DNA of 64,000 nt from assembly GCA_030248215.1 (NCBI GenBank), contig JASANG010000613.1:124001-188000 (forward strand). Direction: 5' to 3'. The notes under the pieces were generated by a model that was given only the letters and a program-made list of their open reading frames with translations, was not told where the DNA came from and ran no database searches. The translations under genes and the position numbers were made by a program. This DNA comes from Enoplolaimus lenunculus. Lineage: Eukaryota; Nematoda; Enoplea; Enoplida; Thoracostomopsidae. Positions 1 through 12,400 of the stretch are shown here, one piece after another (position 1 is the first letter of the stretch; the number at the start of each line of letters is the position of its first letter).

Positions 1-730
1 GTCGATATAATACAAAGAAGGTGGTGCAGCGGGGGATCCGTACCCCTGAACGAAAACCCTCTACTTTAAGAGACCCTAAGCAAGACGGTGGGCTGCCACC
101 CAACAGTGTCCCCCACCATAAACTGCATAGGGATGCCCATCCACAAGGCATCGCTGGTTGGAAACCTGCTAGCTGTTACTCAGGTCAATTTGCTTGCCGA
201 CAACAAATCACTTGAAATAAAAATAATCAATTCTTCCACAATCTGTATTGAATTTTCTGTGAATTCGCTGTTTTTTTAATATTTAACTTTAAGAGTGATT
301 TAAATTTGCATACCTCTTTGCTGAACCGGAATAAAGGAATTTATTTTTAAACGTACCGGATAACTAACCGAACTTGTTGCAACTCTAGTTAAAATTTCTG
401 GTGTAACATTTATGTGTCCAAATCGATTACAACACCACGTTGAGATTGGCCCTATGAAGCATCCCTAGAGTTAGGCTCACATGGACATAAAACTAAAATG
501 TTTCTGGTTATCAAACAATTTCGATAACATCGTAAATGTTTTCCTCAATCGCTCTAACGGTACGTATTTTCAACTTCTATAGCGTTAAAGCCATCAAAAG
601 GCTGCTTATCGTAGAAGAGTTCTGCATCATCTGCGCTGTTCGTCTGAACGTCAATATGAACGTCAGTTTCGTCTCGATCCTGGTTATATACCTATAGGAC
701 ACATGCATATCCATATACGCTTAACGCTAA
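1..730. other. non-coding, no recognised gene
   Basis: The first 280 bp is more GC-rich than its surroundings and has overlapping short open frames without family features. The rest is AT-rich with no recognisable element. Confidence 0.4.
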
Positions 731-960
731 AGCAGGGTGGAACCGAATCCATCATTTGACCGAATCTGAATCCACTGCTAATTTGCCGAATCCGACTTTT
801 GTTGTCACTTTGCGCTATGGATAATACAAATTGCACGGACGCATACACCTTGGAACAGGACTCAAAAAAATTCCCTGGACGCAGGATGGAGTCGGGTTCG
901 TTTTTGAACTTTTGGCCCAAGCGGGCCGCTATTTGCTTACTGTAGCAAATACACAAACTT
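731..960 (+). mobile_element. family-4 hAT fragment, decayed
   Basis: Starts CAGGGTGGAACCGAATCC and keeps the first 80-100 bp of the family. No convincing right end. Confidence 0.4.
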
Positions 961-2160
961 ACGTGAAACAGATACAATTTCACACCAACAAAAATAAAAT
1001 AAAGCTCGAATAATTAGATAACATACGCCGTTAACCAGCCAGATTACTGCACAAATAAAAAACCATAAATACAGAGACACAGTCAGGATCTGACCGGATA
1101 TCGAATGTTTACGGTAAACGAAATCGTTTTTAATCTATTTGAGCATAGCTAAACCCTGCAAGACAATAAGCTATAATTTAACACCGAATTTTGTTATTAC
1201 ATAGCTGTGATGAATTTCATTACAACATTTAATGTATGTATATATTTATAAGTTGACTACCGTTCTGATAGAAAACGTGATATCCGGCTCCGGAAACATA
1301 TATAGAAACCCAAAAATCTAGTTTCCTCTGCGACTAAACTTGGAGGAATATACGCAAACGAATTACTGTTTATATATACTACAGAAACATCAGAACCGGA
1401 ATTTCAATGAAAGAACCGAACCCACATATTTTAGGACCAAACAAGGGATCCGTCCTCGAATATTCCAACTCCAAATTTTAATTTTTGAAGTAAAGCCGAA
1501 AATATTGGGTGTTTGTTTCAAAAGTTAGTCAAAATACTTATGATACAGGTCAGTCAAGTAGGTACGGTTAAAATTTCAGAGATCCAATCAAATAACTGAC
1601 TTACACAAGTTATTGTCAAATAGGTTAAATTCTATTAATCAACGGCAACTCAAATCACGAACATAGACCAACCTGCATGAAAGTGGGTGACCGAAAAGAC
1701 CGTGATTACAGCAGAATTTAATATCAAACTGTTACTATCGTAACAAGCACACTTCACAAAGAATAAAATAACATAAACACAACAAAATAAGCATGCAGAA
1801 ATTTATATTAAAACTGTCATAAATAAACGAAATGGATAAACTACAATTCGTTAATATATCTAAATGAATGTACAGTTTTTATGACCACCCGCCACATTGC
1901 TTCATGCAATAAAATTTATTTCATCTACCGGTCGCCTTTCGTCCAAGTCTGCAGTCTAAGGTACAATCCAACTGTATTCACGCTGCTAATCCGGTGCCAG
2001 GGTACAACCGAATATCCGGTTCGCACTCCGGCAGAAATCATCGCCGTTACTTGCTCGAAACAGCAGACACAAGTATATCAAGAAATAAAGTTAGCATAAA
2101 CTAAAGCGACTGCAGAAAGAAAGTGATAAATTTTTGCCAGTCAGTAAATTCATGTAGCTT
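961..2160. other. non-coding AT-rich spacer
   Basis: Scattered CCGG-containing words suggest very old transposon remains. No gene or complete element is seen. Confidence 0.4.
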
Positions 2161-2169
2161 AGTTTACAT

Positions 2170-2549
2170 CAGGGTGCAAAGCGGAACTGGATTATACCGG
2201 AATCGGAACAGCAAATTTGTACCGGAATCGGAACTACAAAATTTGTGACAATACGGATAATTTGTATTAACAAGTATAATATTGATTTAGGGTGTCTGTT
2301 GGCTGGCAACGATTCTCCGAAACGTCGCATGTAAATTTAAAGCACAATCAATTATTAACGATGATGATGGGTTAACTTATCGAAAATAAATTAATTTATA
2401 AATGATGCTGAATTTTTACACAACATATCTCAATAAGTAGGTCTAAAATTAAAATGTGGAAATTCCGATTCCGGTTAATTGCGCAATCGGAATCGGAACT
2501 CGTTTTGAACCGGAATTCTCATCGGAATCGGAATTCCGATTGCACCCTG
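2170..2549 (+). mobile_element. hAT MITE, family 2
   Basis: 380 bp. Left end CAGGGTGCAAAGCGGAACTG, right end ATTCCGATTGCACCCTG, exact 8-bp duplication GTTTACAT. Its core differs from family 1 and shares the segment around TGTCTGTTGGCTGG with the copies at 14507, 20612 and 39949. Confidence 0.92.
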
Positions 2550-3111
2550 GTTTACATTCCGTTCAATTATACACTTAAAAATCCGGCTCCTTATCCCAGG
2601 CACAGGCGGACACCGGATATGTATAAATAAAAGCTAAGCACATACTCGTATACAATTTATATATCTCATGTACCGGCTAGATACATACTTGTAACTGACG
2701 GAAAGCGACCACGAAAAATGACCACTCAGTTTCGCTACGTATATATCCGGCAATAATTGACATGAGGTCTAGGGTTATTGCACTTGCTGCCCTTAAAGTT
2801 CAGAAAACAATGATTCTAGACTTTTGGCGTAGTGACAACATTATAGTCACAATGTTACACAAATAACATAATTTAAGAAAAACAACGTAAAATAAAAATA
2901 ACTTTAAAAATACAGACAAAACACAAAAAAACAAAACTAACATATTTACAATCATAAAACAAGATTTACAGTAACTATATATAGCATTATATATAAAAAC
3001 AATGGGTCCAAAAGTCCATATTTCCATGCCCCGCAAACAAGCATATGCATTACATAAATGAAAATTTTTTTATCGCTTAGAATGCAAACCGAAATTTTAT
3101 TGGACGGAGGC

Positions 3112-3240
3112 AGGATGGCACCGAATTCACGCTTTGACCAAATCCGAATCCAATCCATTGCTAATTTGCCGTCAAATCCGAATCTCGCGTTGTGCAAATT
3201 TCCGATAATCGACAATTTGTTTCAGAAAACCAATTTAATA
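3112..3240 (+). mobile_element. family-4 hAT fragment
   Basis: Starts CAGGATGGCACCGAATTC and follows the family for about 130 bp; the rest is lost. Confidence 0.5.
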
Positions 3241-3689
3241 AAATTAGGGTCAAGTTTTGCAGAAATGTGAATTTTAAAAAACTTTCCGTAGTACTGTCAA
3301 AAGTTACTCTTTAAGTTAATACTTTTTAAAAGCTTCGCAAGTCAAACTTCAAAAATTAAATTGCCCTAAAGTTACACAGGGCGGTGATCTGCCTTGCGTC
3401 AGGAAAAGGCGCGCATATACACTTGGCCATCGGGGTTCCGGCGACTTCCGGGAGTCTCGTGGTCTGGATGCAACTTATGTACGGTTTACGGGGAATTCCG
3501 CAGCACTGAAAATGCATGTTTATAAGGCAAGTGTTCACTAGACTGTTACAAAGTACGAAAAATATAGAATAGGCCACTTTTCATTTAATCCCTAGGGGGT
3601 GCAGATTCCATATCTTCGCCATTATTGGCAAGCCTCCGGTTGTATCTTGATACTTATGACAAACAACTATTATTCTATTAGTATCAACA

Positions 3690-4232
3690 ATGAGTTATTT
3701 GCGTACAATACCGCGCGGTGACGGACGGCGCTGTATGGGTGACGCACGGTTTCGAACGGCGGCGTACGGGTGACGCAGGGTGGCACAGAATCCACGATTT
3801 GACCGAATCCGAATCCAGTGCTAATTTGCCGAATCCGAAACCGATCCTGCATGTTGCAAATTTCAGATATATCTATAATTTGTTTCAGAATATCAACGCA
3901 ATTCCAGGCGTATAACTTTTAATACGTTAATATATTTCGTCGCCGACGTCAGTTCTGAAATTTCTCCCCTGAAATAAAAAAATATTGATTTTTACAGCAA
4001 GGTATTTAAAAATTTTATTGCTTAAAAATGAAAAAACATATTGCCGAACTTTGTTGGATTCGGTTTTAAATTCGGCTTTTCCACAACCGAATCCAAATCC
4101 GAACCTCAAATTTTTGCCGAATCCGAATCCGAACCTTTGTTGCCACCCTGTGGTGACGCACGGTGCCGTATGGGTGACGGGCGTGACGCACGGTGCCGTA
4201 TGGGTGACGGGCGTGACGCACGGTGACGGACG
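3690..4232 (+). repeat. GTGACG minisatellite split by a hAT element
   Basis: About 30-bp units built on GTGACGCACGGTGCCGTATG lie on both sides of the family-4 element (about 3710-3775 and 4151-4232), with two nearly identical units on the right. Confidence 0.7.
3776..4150 (+). mobile_element. hAT MITE, family 4
   Basis: 375 bp. Tips CAGGGTGGCAC and TTGCCACCCTG, flanks GGGTGACG/TGGTGACG (7 of 8). The inside is rich in CCGAATC/GATTCGG. It is inserted in a GTGACG minisatellite. Confidence 0.88.
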
Positions 4233-5241
4233 TCAACAAAAGTATGGCGCAACCCTATATTAACAAAACGTATTATTTACGTTTATAAAATTCAGCTAGA
4301 ACATTGCCCAAAATTCGTATATAAGTGGAGAGTTCCAGCTTTAAATATTTGGTTCGCAACATGCTAATGTGTGAAAAAATTGACAGTATCAGCGCATGAA
4401 AGCTATGCTGCTGGCAATGCGTTGGCATTTTGAAACAGATTATCGATATATTGAAAATTTGCTGAATTATATAGTAGGATTCGGTCAAATGAAGGAATCG
4501 CTGTGATCCTGCGGTGGTTAAGATATACGTATTCTGCGTAGGTAAAGTAAAACGTATGTACAGATGTGGTGCCATCTACAAGCCAAAAGATTCATTATAC
4601 CCTTATAGTGACTACCCCATCTTGTTAAATATAAAACAATACAATAATTACGATACAATATTAAAGTACAAAAATGCCCCGATATGTATACGTTTTTATA
4701 ATAATACAACCACATAACTTCGATAATGTATTATGCAATTCGGCGGTAGGAATAATTATGTATATACATTACATTACGTACGTATAAATCTATTATTGAG
4801 CACAACAAATGCAACTTTTCAAATGAAACTTTGAAGATACATACGAAACACGGGTGGATTGGCCGCTACCCTGCGTGATAAATGCCCGGTGGGTTGTTTA
4901 GAATTTAATTTAGACCACTCAACCAGATGAAAAATCTCAATTTTGCTATAGTCAGTGGTGGGTCGGTTTATACTAAAATGTCAGGGCAAAATTTTAGTGC
5001 CAGTCCAGCCTTGATACAAAATTCTTTCCAAAGCAATTCACTATGTGTTCTTATTCAGGTTATTACACACACCAGAATTAATGATGGCGTTTGAATTTTT
5101 AAAAATAGCTCACGTTTTACGCCAGCGTTAAACTTTACTCCATAAACATCAACGTACTTGAGAACAGGAGGTGTTCTATACCACACAAGATGGAAAAAAT
5201 TTCGCAACCTGCGTATTGTACACAATAGAGTTTCCCCACAA

Positions 5242-5355
5242 GACAACCATTTTACGAAGCTGGAGCATAAAACATCAATGCCGAAATACGCATTCTACGA
5301 CAACCATTTTACGAAGCTGGAGCATAAAACATCAATACCGAAATACGCATTCTAC
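5242..5355. repeat. 57-bp direct repeat, two copies
   Basis: The unit starting GACAACCATTTTACG occurs twice head-to-tail, with one clear difference between copies. Confidence 0.9.
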
Positions 5356-5458
5356 GACTAAACTCAGCAACATTTAAACAGGAACGTGTTAACGACGTTT
5401 TTTAAATGATACACTAGGTACCTTTACATATGCATATTAATGAACCTAAATGTAGCTA

Positions 5459-5569
<111 letters not shown>

Positions 5570-6022
5570 AAGATGTACTTAATCCCTCGTAACCCCAAGC
5601 AAAATACATAATTATACAATTACGCAATAAATCTCACACTGGACTAAATTTTGTTCATTACAGCATCATACTCCAGAGCAAACATTTCCAGTAACCAGAT
5701 TCACTTTGAATTTTCAATTCCATGAAATTATCACACAGACACAAATGACGTTCACATACCGTATACACTAAATAACCAGTCAGGCTGAAGCAAAACATTA
5801 TACATTTATAATTTATAGTCAATTCTTAAAACATGAAAATCACTCTATTCATTGTCTTTCATATCTTAAAATTTCCACCAAGCGGTAAACTCAGACAGGC
5901 TGCGCAATAATGATGGTGTTATGCCTGTCACGATTTCTTACCTAAATCATAATTAAAATCAAACCGGTAGTTTTGAAACAATAATTTTCGTTAAAACATA
6001 ACCTTTCCAAAATAATTAAAAA

Positions 6023-6028
6023 TTTATT
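6023..6028 (-). terminator. candidate polyadenylation signal for CPEB
   Basis: AATAAA on the minus strand about 460 nt past the CPEB stop codon. It is a plausible 3' end signal, but other AT-rich candidates exist and no transcript data are available. Confidence 0.3.
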
Positions 6029-6484
6029 GCTATTAGAGCTAAATAGAAAATTGAAACGAAACAGCATAAGCATGCGACAATGACACGTAGCCTGTACCTC
6101 GAACGGTTTTAAGTTATTAATAAACATTTACTGTTAATGATTCAAGAAAACAGCAAAATTTCAAATTTAATTCAAACATAGCGGTTCCGTTTATAAACTA
6201 ACCTTTTGCTGACAAACAACCATGGCAACTTTCAAACGACAAAAATATCAATACACACAACCACAGCTAGGTTGTAGATACACTTTGGCCAAACAACAGT
6301 CCGTAATCCACATCCAAGAGTCCAAAACTGCTTTGAGCATTACATGTCGGAACCACGTGGAAGCGAGTGAGAAACAGAGGGTACAGGAGATGAAACGAGT
6401 ATTTGAGAGGCTCAATCGGGAGGGGTCATTCATTCCAACCATCTTGATAAGGTAGGCAGGGCCGCAGCGGCTAACATCCGGGAC

Positions 6485-9400
6485 TCACATCCAATGATAA
6501 TTTGGCAATACCCGCGGTCGGTCGGAGCCTTCTTTAACCAGTGGTTTATGAAATTCACGTCCAGCAGTTGAATGAATCGCAGTCCAACACTGATCACAAT
6601 AATACTGAAGACAGTTGACGTTTGCGCAGAAAAATGGAGCATATTTGCCACCACAGCGTGTTCCAAAACATTCATCGCACATTTGATCATCGAGTACGTA
6701 CGGTTTGACTTCGACCTAAAATTACATAAAAGCAACCAAGACTTCGAAAAATTTACGCTCTTGCTTAGGGGTGCGCTATTCTTGTTGTGCCACAGTGAAA
6801 AGTTTCTTGTAACAATTTAATATGAGATGCCGCTCGGCAATTTGGCAATTTTTGTTTTTCACGACGCACGAGTTCCATGTCAGTAGTTGACAATCCTAAT
6901 TTTAATAAACGTCGTAACATGACCTACCACAAACTGGTATGCACTGTACTATTAAAATAGCATAAAAGCATATGAAAATTCTAGTCGTCTAAAGGTTTTT
7001 CACCATGAAGAGTAATAACGTGACCGATGCCTCGTCCCAAGCTTTCAACTAAACTTACCCGTTTGTCAATTTCACCGTGCTGCAAATGAACAAATCTTGC
7101 AGAAATTGCAGCAATATAAGACTGTTGTGTTGAGAAAGCAACCCGGCCTGCGCCTTTCGGATACCGCAATTCTGGATCTGTATCGATACCAGCGTAACAT
7201 ACACCTCCATACAATCGGTCTAAGATCAAGGCGAGCTCAGCTAAAATAGAAACTGTACTAGGAGTATAACACCGTACAAAACTGTAAGTATAAAATACAG
7301 TGTACATTTAAAAATAGGTGCAACCCAATATTCTCTGAACTGCTCCCTACGTATACCCCCCCACCCAATTATCAAACGGAGAGCTCCAAGTTGAAACCCT
7401 TCAATCCATCGGGATACAGCGAATAGACTAATAATCCAAATAATAGGTACCATACCTGCTTTAAGAGGCCTTGGCACACCGCCAACAAACACTGTTTTGC
7501 GTGCATCCAACGGTAAAGATGCATCAAGCACATAATCAGCATCCGACGTCCGCCACGGTCGTATTTGTACCTGTAATTTAGTTAGTTAGTTTTCGATATC
7601 TTGACGACAGAAATTGTCTGTTGGAACTACTTAGATACAGCTATAGACTAAAAGGCATGTTGTAATCGTATGACGAGAGGCAGCTACCGATTCAAAAACT
7701 GATATGGTAACGAAAACTCTAGTTCTTATTCTAAGTTCCGATATTACATCGTAATTCCCCCCGCGCGTAATGCTTTTCCACGGAAAGATTACGCCAGGAA
7801 GTTACAGCGTAACCTTTATCACGGCGTAATTTTTCGCCAGGAAAGACCACGCTAGCGTAATATTTCCACCAGAAAAAAAGGCGAAATCTGCTAAAAATGA
7901 TACCCGTATGACTTACTTTCGGAAAATTTGCAATAACGTTCTATTTTTACATTACAAAGTTTCTCATGCGAGTAAAATACTGCAGCCACTTAATTTTATC
8001 CCACCTTGAATTATTAATCCTAATAGCAAGAAATAAATAGCATGGCTCCTGCATAACAAAACTTACCGGCTTATCTTTCACCGTTGGAGACGAAAGTAAC
8101 ACAAAATATTTATCCCCGTCCGCATGACACGAGTCAATTAAAGCTTGTACCGACGATTCTTTTTGGAATATGATAAATGCATAGCCTAAAAGTTTTAAAA
8201 ACACGAAAAATCAATATAATAAATCAGACTGTTGTGCACTTTCTTTCTCATTTAAGGTCGCCAACTTAAACCAAAGTTTAAACTTGTGGGAAGAATTGTG
8301 CAAGAGCTGCAAACTATTACCTAAGAGAGGTAACTTTATGTAATCAAACGAACTGATATTTTGGTGTCTTTTCTGTAATATTCCCGTACCAGCCATTATC
8401 AGGCAATTTGTTCACAAAAAAGAGAAACTTACACCTAAAAACTTAAAAAACGTGAATTGGTGTCAATTTAAAGTGGAGAGCACAATTCGGGGAGGGACTG
8501 TGCAGACATCAGCTTTGGCTGTAACGCTATTCAATTGTCAGTAACGGTCATCCGTCTATCATCTGACGAAGATCTCAGGCACCGCTGAACGCATTTTTGA
8601 TAAGCTTTTTTGTCTCTTAATAAGTAACATCCTGGTTGGAACAAATGCTTAAAAGCAATAAAATAGCTTTAAAAATTAAATTTTCGGTAACAAGTATTTC
8701 TTATTCCGGTTCAGGCTCCGGTTCCGGTGTTTTTAACCTTCCGGTATTAAAGATTTTTTCTGCTGATGCCGCTGATGCTCCGTCACACTTATGTCTAGAC
8801 TTTAACTTTTACACAAAAATATAATCATATTAGAGATGTCCCGGGGACGTGGCCATGCGGTATCATGGACGGTACAAGAAAAACAGCGTGCCGTGGCGCA
8901 ATTTAGCCAAAATCCGAAAGCAGTACAGCAAGTGTATTACAATACCATAGACGCGATATGGCAAATAACAAATGCATTAATAACACTAACTGTACATTCT
9001 TACGCAAAAGGTACATAAAATTTGAAGTTAAGTGTATTCTGCTGGCTCCGGGTGAAATACTGGCAAAAACACTTATTTAGTTTATTTCATCAAAATAAAT
9101 TATATAAAGTGATAATTTTTAAAGAGATTTTTTAAAAAGACAATTTAGCTTTTGCGTAAGCATGTACCTGTGTCACGCAACCGTTTGTTGATACTCCCAT
9201 GTTGTGAAGTTAGTGTTATTAATGCACTTGTTATTTGCAGCATCGCGACACGCGACATTTTGCCCTAGGTAATGTAAGAAACTTACTGTGCTGCGTTCCG
9301 ATTCTGGCTAAATTATGCCATAGGACATTATTTTTCTGGTATCGCCAATGATACCGTATAGCCCTGGCGTTATCTGGCCGCGGCCCAAGACATATTAATA

Positions 9401-12400
9401 CGTATACATGTATACGCCAGGGTGCAACCGGAATTCCGGTTCCGGCATTTCTTCACATTCTGGTTCGTAAATTTTTACCTGAATTAAAAAGTCCGGTAGT
9501 ATTATTTTTTCGTTTTTAAATCTACTAATCTTTAAGAAAGCCTTTCAAAGCAACTTATTAAATTAAGCAAGATAAAAAATCGATTTAGATTAGTACAGTA
9601 TATAAACCTTGACAATCACCGAAAATAAACCATCGAAGGTAGATGTAGCTTCCATGGATAAGGAAAATCTAAAACACAGCAGATTAATTGAACACATACT
9701 TTCAACTAAAATTATTCAACCAATAACAGCAAAAATGAAAATAAAAATGAATTTTTCGGTGGCATGTATTTCTCACTTTTTGGTTTCGGATCCGGTTCCG
9801 GTAATTTTTTCAAATTCCGGTTCCAGTAAATTATAATTCCGGTTGCAGCATGATACAGACATATACACATATATACACATAAACATATACACCAGGGTGC
9901 AACCACAATTCCGGTTCCGACATTTTTTCAAATTCCGGTTCCGGTAAATTATTATTACGGATGCCCCTGATACACGAATATACACATACATCAGGGTGCA
10001 ACCGAAATTACAATTTACCGGAACCAGAATTTGAAAATGTTACCGGAACTGGAACCGGAAAGTGAAAAATGCATTTCACCAAAAATTTCATTTCAATCTT
10101 ATTTTTTTGCTCTATTATTTGTGAAATAACCTTAGTCGAACATAGGTATTTATTTTATTTGTTGTATTTTAGATTTTCATCGTCGACTGAAGTGAAATCC
10201 ACCATCAATGGCTTATATTCGGAGTACAAGCAAGTGGCTTTCAAAAGAGATTCTTAAAAATTAGCAAAGTTAAGAATACGGCCAAATTATAACACAGGAA
10301 TTTTTAAATCCGGTAAAAATTTACCGGAACCGGAAGGTGAAAATATGCCGGAACCGGAATTCCGGTTGCACCCTGACATACATATACATATATGTACATA
10401 CCAGGGTACATACGTACCAGGATACAACCGCAATTCCTGTTCCGACATTTTTTCAACATCCATTTCCGGTAAATTTTTAACGGAATTAAAAATTCCAGTA
10501 GTATTAAATTTTAGTCGTTTTTTAAAATTTGCTAATCTTTGTTAACTGCAGCGTGAATCGTACCTTTTGGTGGAAAATATGATTTTGATTCAGCTTTGTG
10601 AGGCCAGTCAACCACAAGCGAACCATATCTACTAAACGCCGCAGTGATTTCATCTAAAACGGAGATAAAATTAAAAATCAATTAGTGCGACAGCCAAAAT
10701 CATCTTAATTTCCCTATTTTTTGTACTGTAAACAATTCTTTAATGGTCTTGTCAGTAAATGTGTTAAAATTTGTTCGGTAAATATTAATACAAGTAACCT
10801 CAGAATTTTCTGGCTGAACATGGTTATCTACTTATGTAAAGCTTTCAACTTTTACAGGTGTGGCTCGAACTCACGACTTTTGCGATTACGATTCGCACCG
10901 CTCAATTCACTACGCCACACAACCTGCTCAATTAGTGCAACCAAGGGTGTAGCTAGGGGCGAGTTTAAGGAGTCAAAAACCCTCTTTGAGATTTAGGTAC
11001 AGGGCTTTTAAAACACGCTTTTAGTTTACAATATAAGAAACCCCTTCAAAATATTTTTAGAACGTAATTTCCAACCAACAAAACAACATACCTTCATCAA
11101 TATCCGGAGGCAGTCCGCCCACGAAAACTTTTCGCGAATAGTTTTCGCAACCAGACACAGCTGTGACTGCTGAAACAGCAGCTAGCGATATAGCCGACGC
11201 TGTTGCACTACTAGCAACTGCGTCTGAGTCTCCGTTGATGGCCGCGGTCACAGCCCCAAGTGAATTTGCTGTCCCAGGAAACCCAGATGAATTTGAGCCA
11301 CCGCCGGAGAGTTGGGGGCTCAACATTTCCAGCGCTCCGGTTAGTGCTCCTATAGAGCTGCCAGCATTTGGATAAACCGATACAGCAGGAAGCATTGGTG
11401 GTTGCCGATATAAAGGATAATTTGATGTGCCTGCAAATAATGTTGCGAAAACTACACAATAACTAACAAGCTAAGCATTTAAGGCGGAAAACTAAAACGG
11501 CTTCACCACGAAGGGGAACTGAAAAGTTCGATTTGTAACAATATTTTAAAGTTCTAATCGCAATCAGAACTAAATCTGAATTTATTTTTAACGGAAATCG
11601 CAACTCTGTACCCTGTTTCATCACCATTATTTTACTGCAGACGCTCCCGCTTTGCGCAGTGCGTAAATAATCTCAACAGAATAAAAATAAGCGCAAATTA
11701 AAAACGTTCGCCATCCAATAATAAAAATGCCGAGTAGACGTTCACAAACCTAACCTTGCTGCTGTGTAAACTTATTTTGTAAACAGTACAACAGCACCGC
11801 AATAACTTTCTACACATGTCTAGGCAAAAATGTGCCGTGGCACAATTTAGACAGAATACAAACGCAGCATAGTAAGTTTATTAAATTACCATACGCAAAA
11901 TGTCGCGTAACGCGATATGGTAAATAACGAATGCATTAACAATTCCTTCACAATATGGGAGTATCAACAAAATGTCGCGTGATGCGATATGATAAAACGG
12001 TACCGTGCATCCAGGTACACGCTTACGCAAAAGTTGAGTAAAATTTTAAGTTTGGTGTATTTTACTGGCCCCGGCCACGGTCCCGGGGCCTGGGCCACAG
12101 GTAAAAGCCTGGCCCCGGGACATATCTAATAGGCACTAATACACAAGTTCAAAATACACAGTGTATCACGACGACAAAAAGCGAGTACTTAAATCCTATC
12201 CACAATAAAGGATTATAATTTTATGAGAACGCTTCGTTGCACTCTTATCAGACTGCACTGATATAAGACAAGTGAAACAGAAAGCATTGCAACTGTAGTG
12301 CCAATGCCGACGCAGATACTGACGAATGAATCAGCACATCAATAATTCACCCAAAAACTAAATACAAAATACCTTGTGATGCTGCCGCATGATTAGGATT

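Noticed and set aside
3356-3577. Minus-strand frame in a GC-richer patch
   Set aside because: No start context, no recognised domain and no splice partners; possibly an old pseudogene piece but unsupported.
6222-6455. 77-codon plus-strand frame just beyond the CPEB stop
   Set aside because: Lies opposite the probable CPEB 3'UTR; no family motif and no splice context.
10069-10257. 63-65-codon open frame recurring in every family-1 MITE (for example starting MHFTKNFISILFF)
   Set aside because: Similarity between copies follows from their shared DNA, changes hit all codon positions, and the same frame is broken in some copies. No sign of a peptide under selection.
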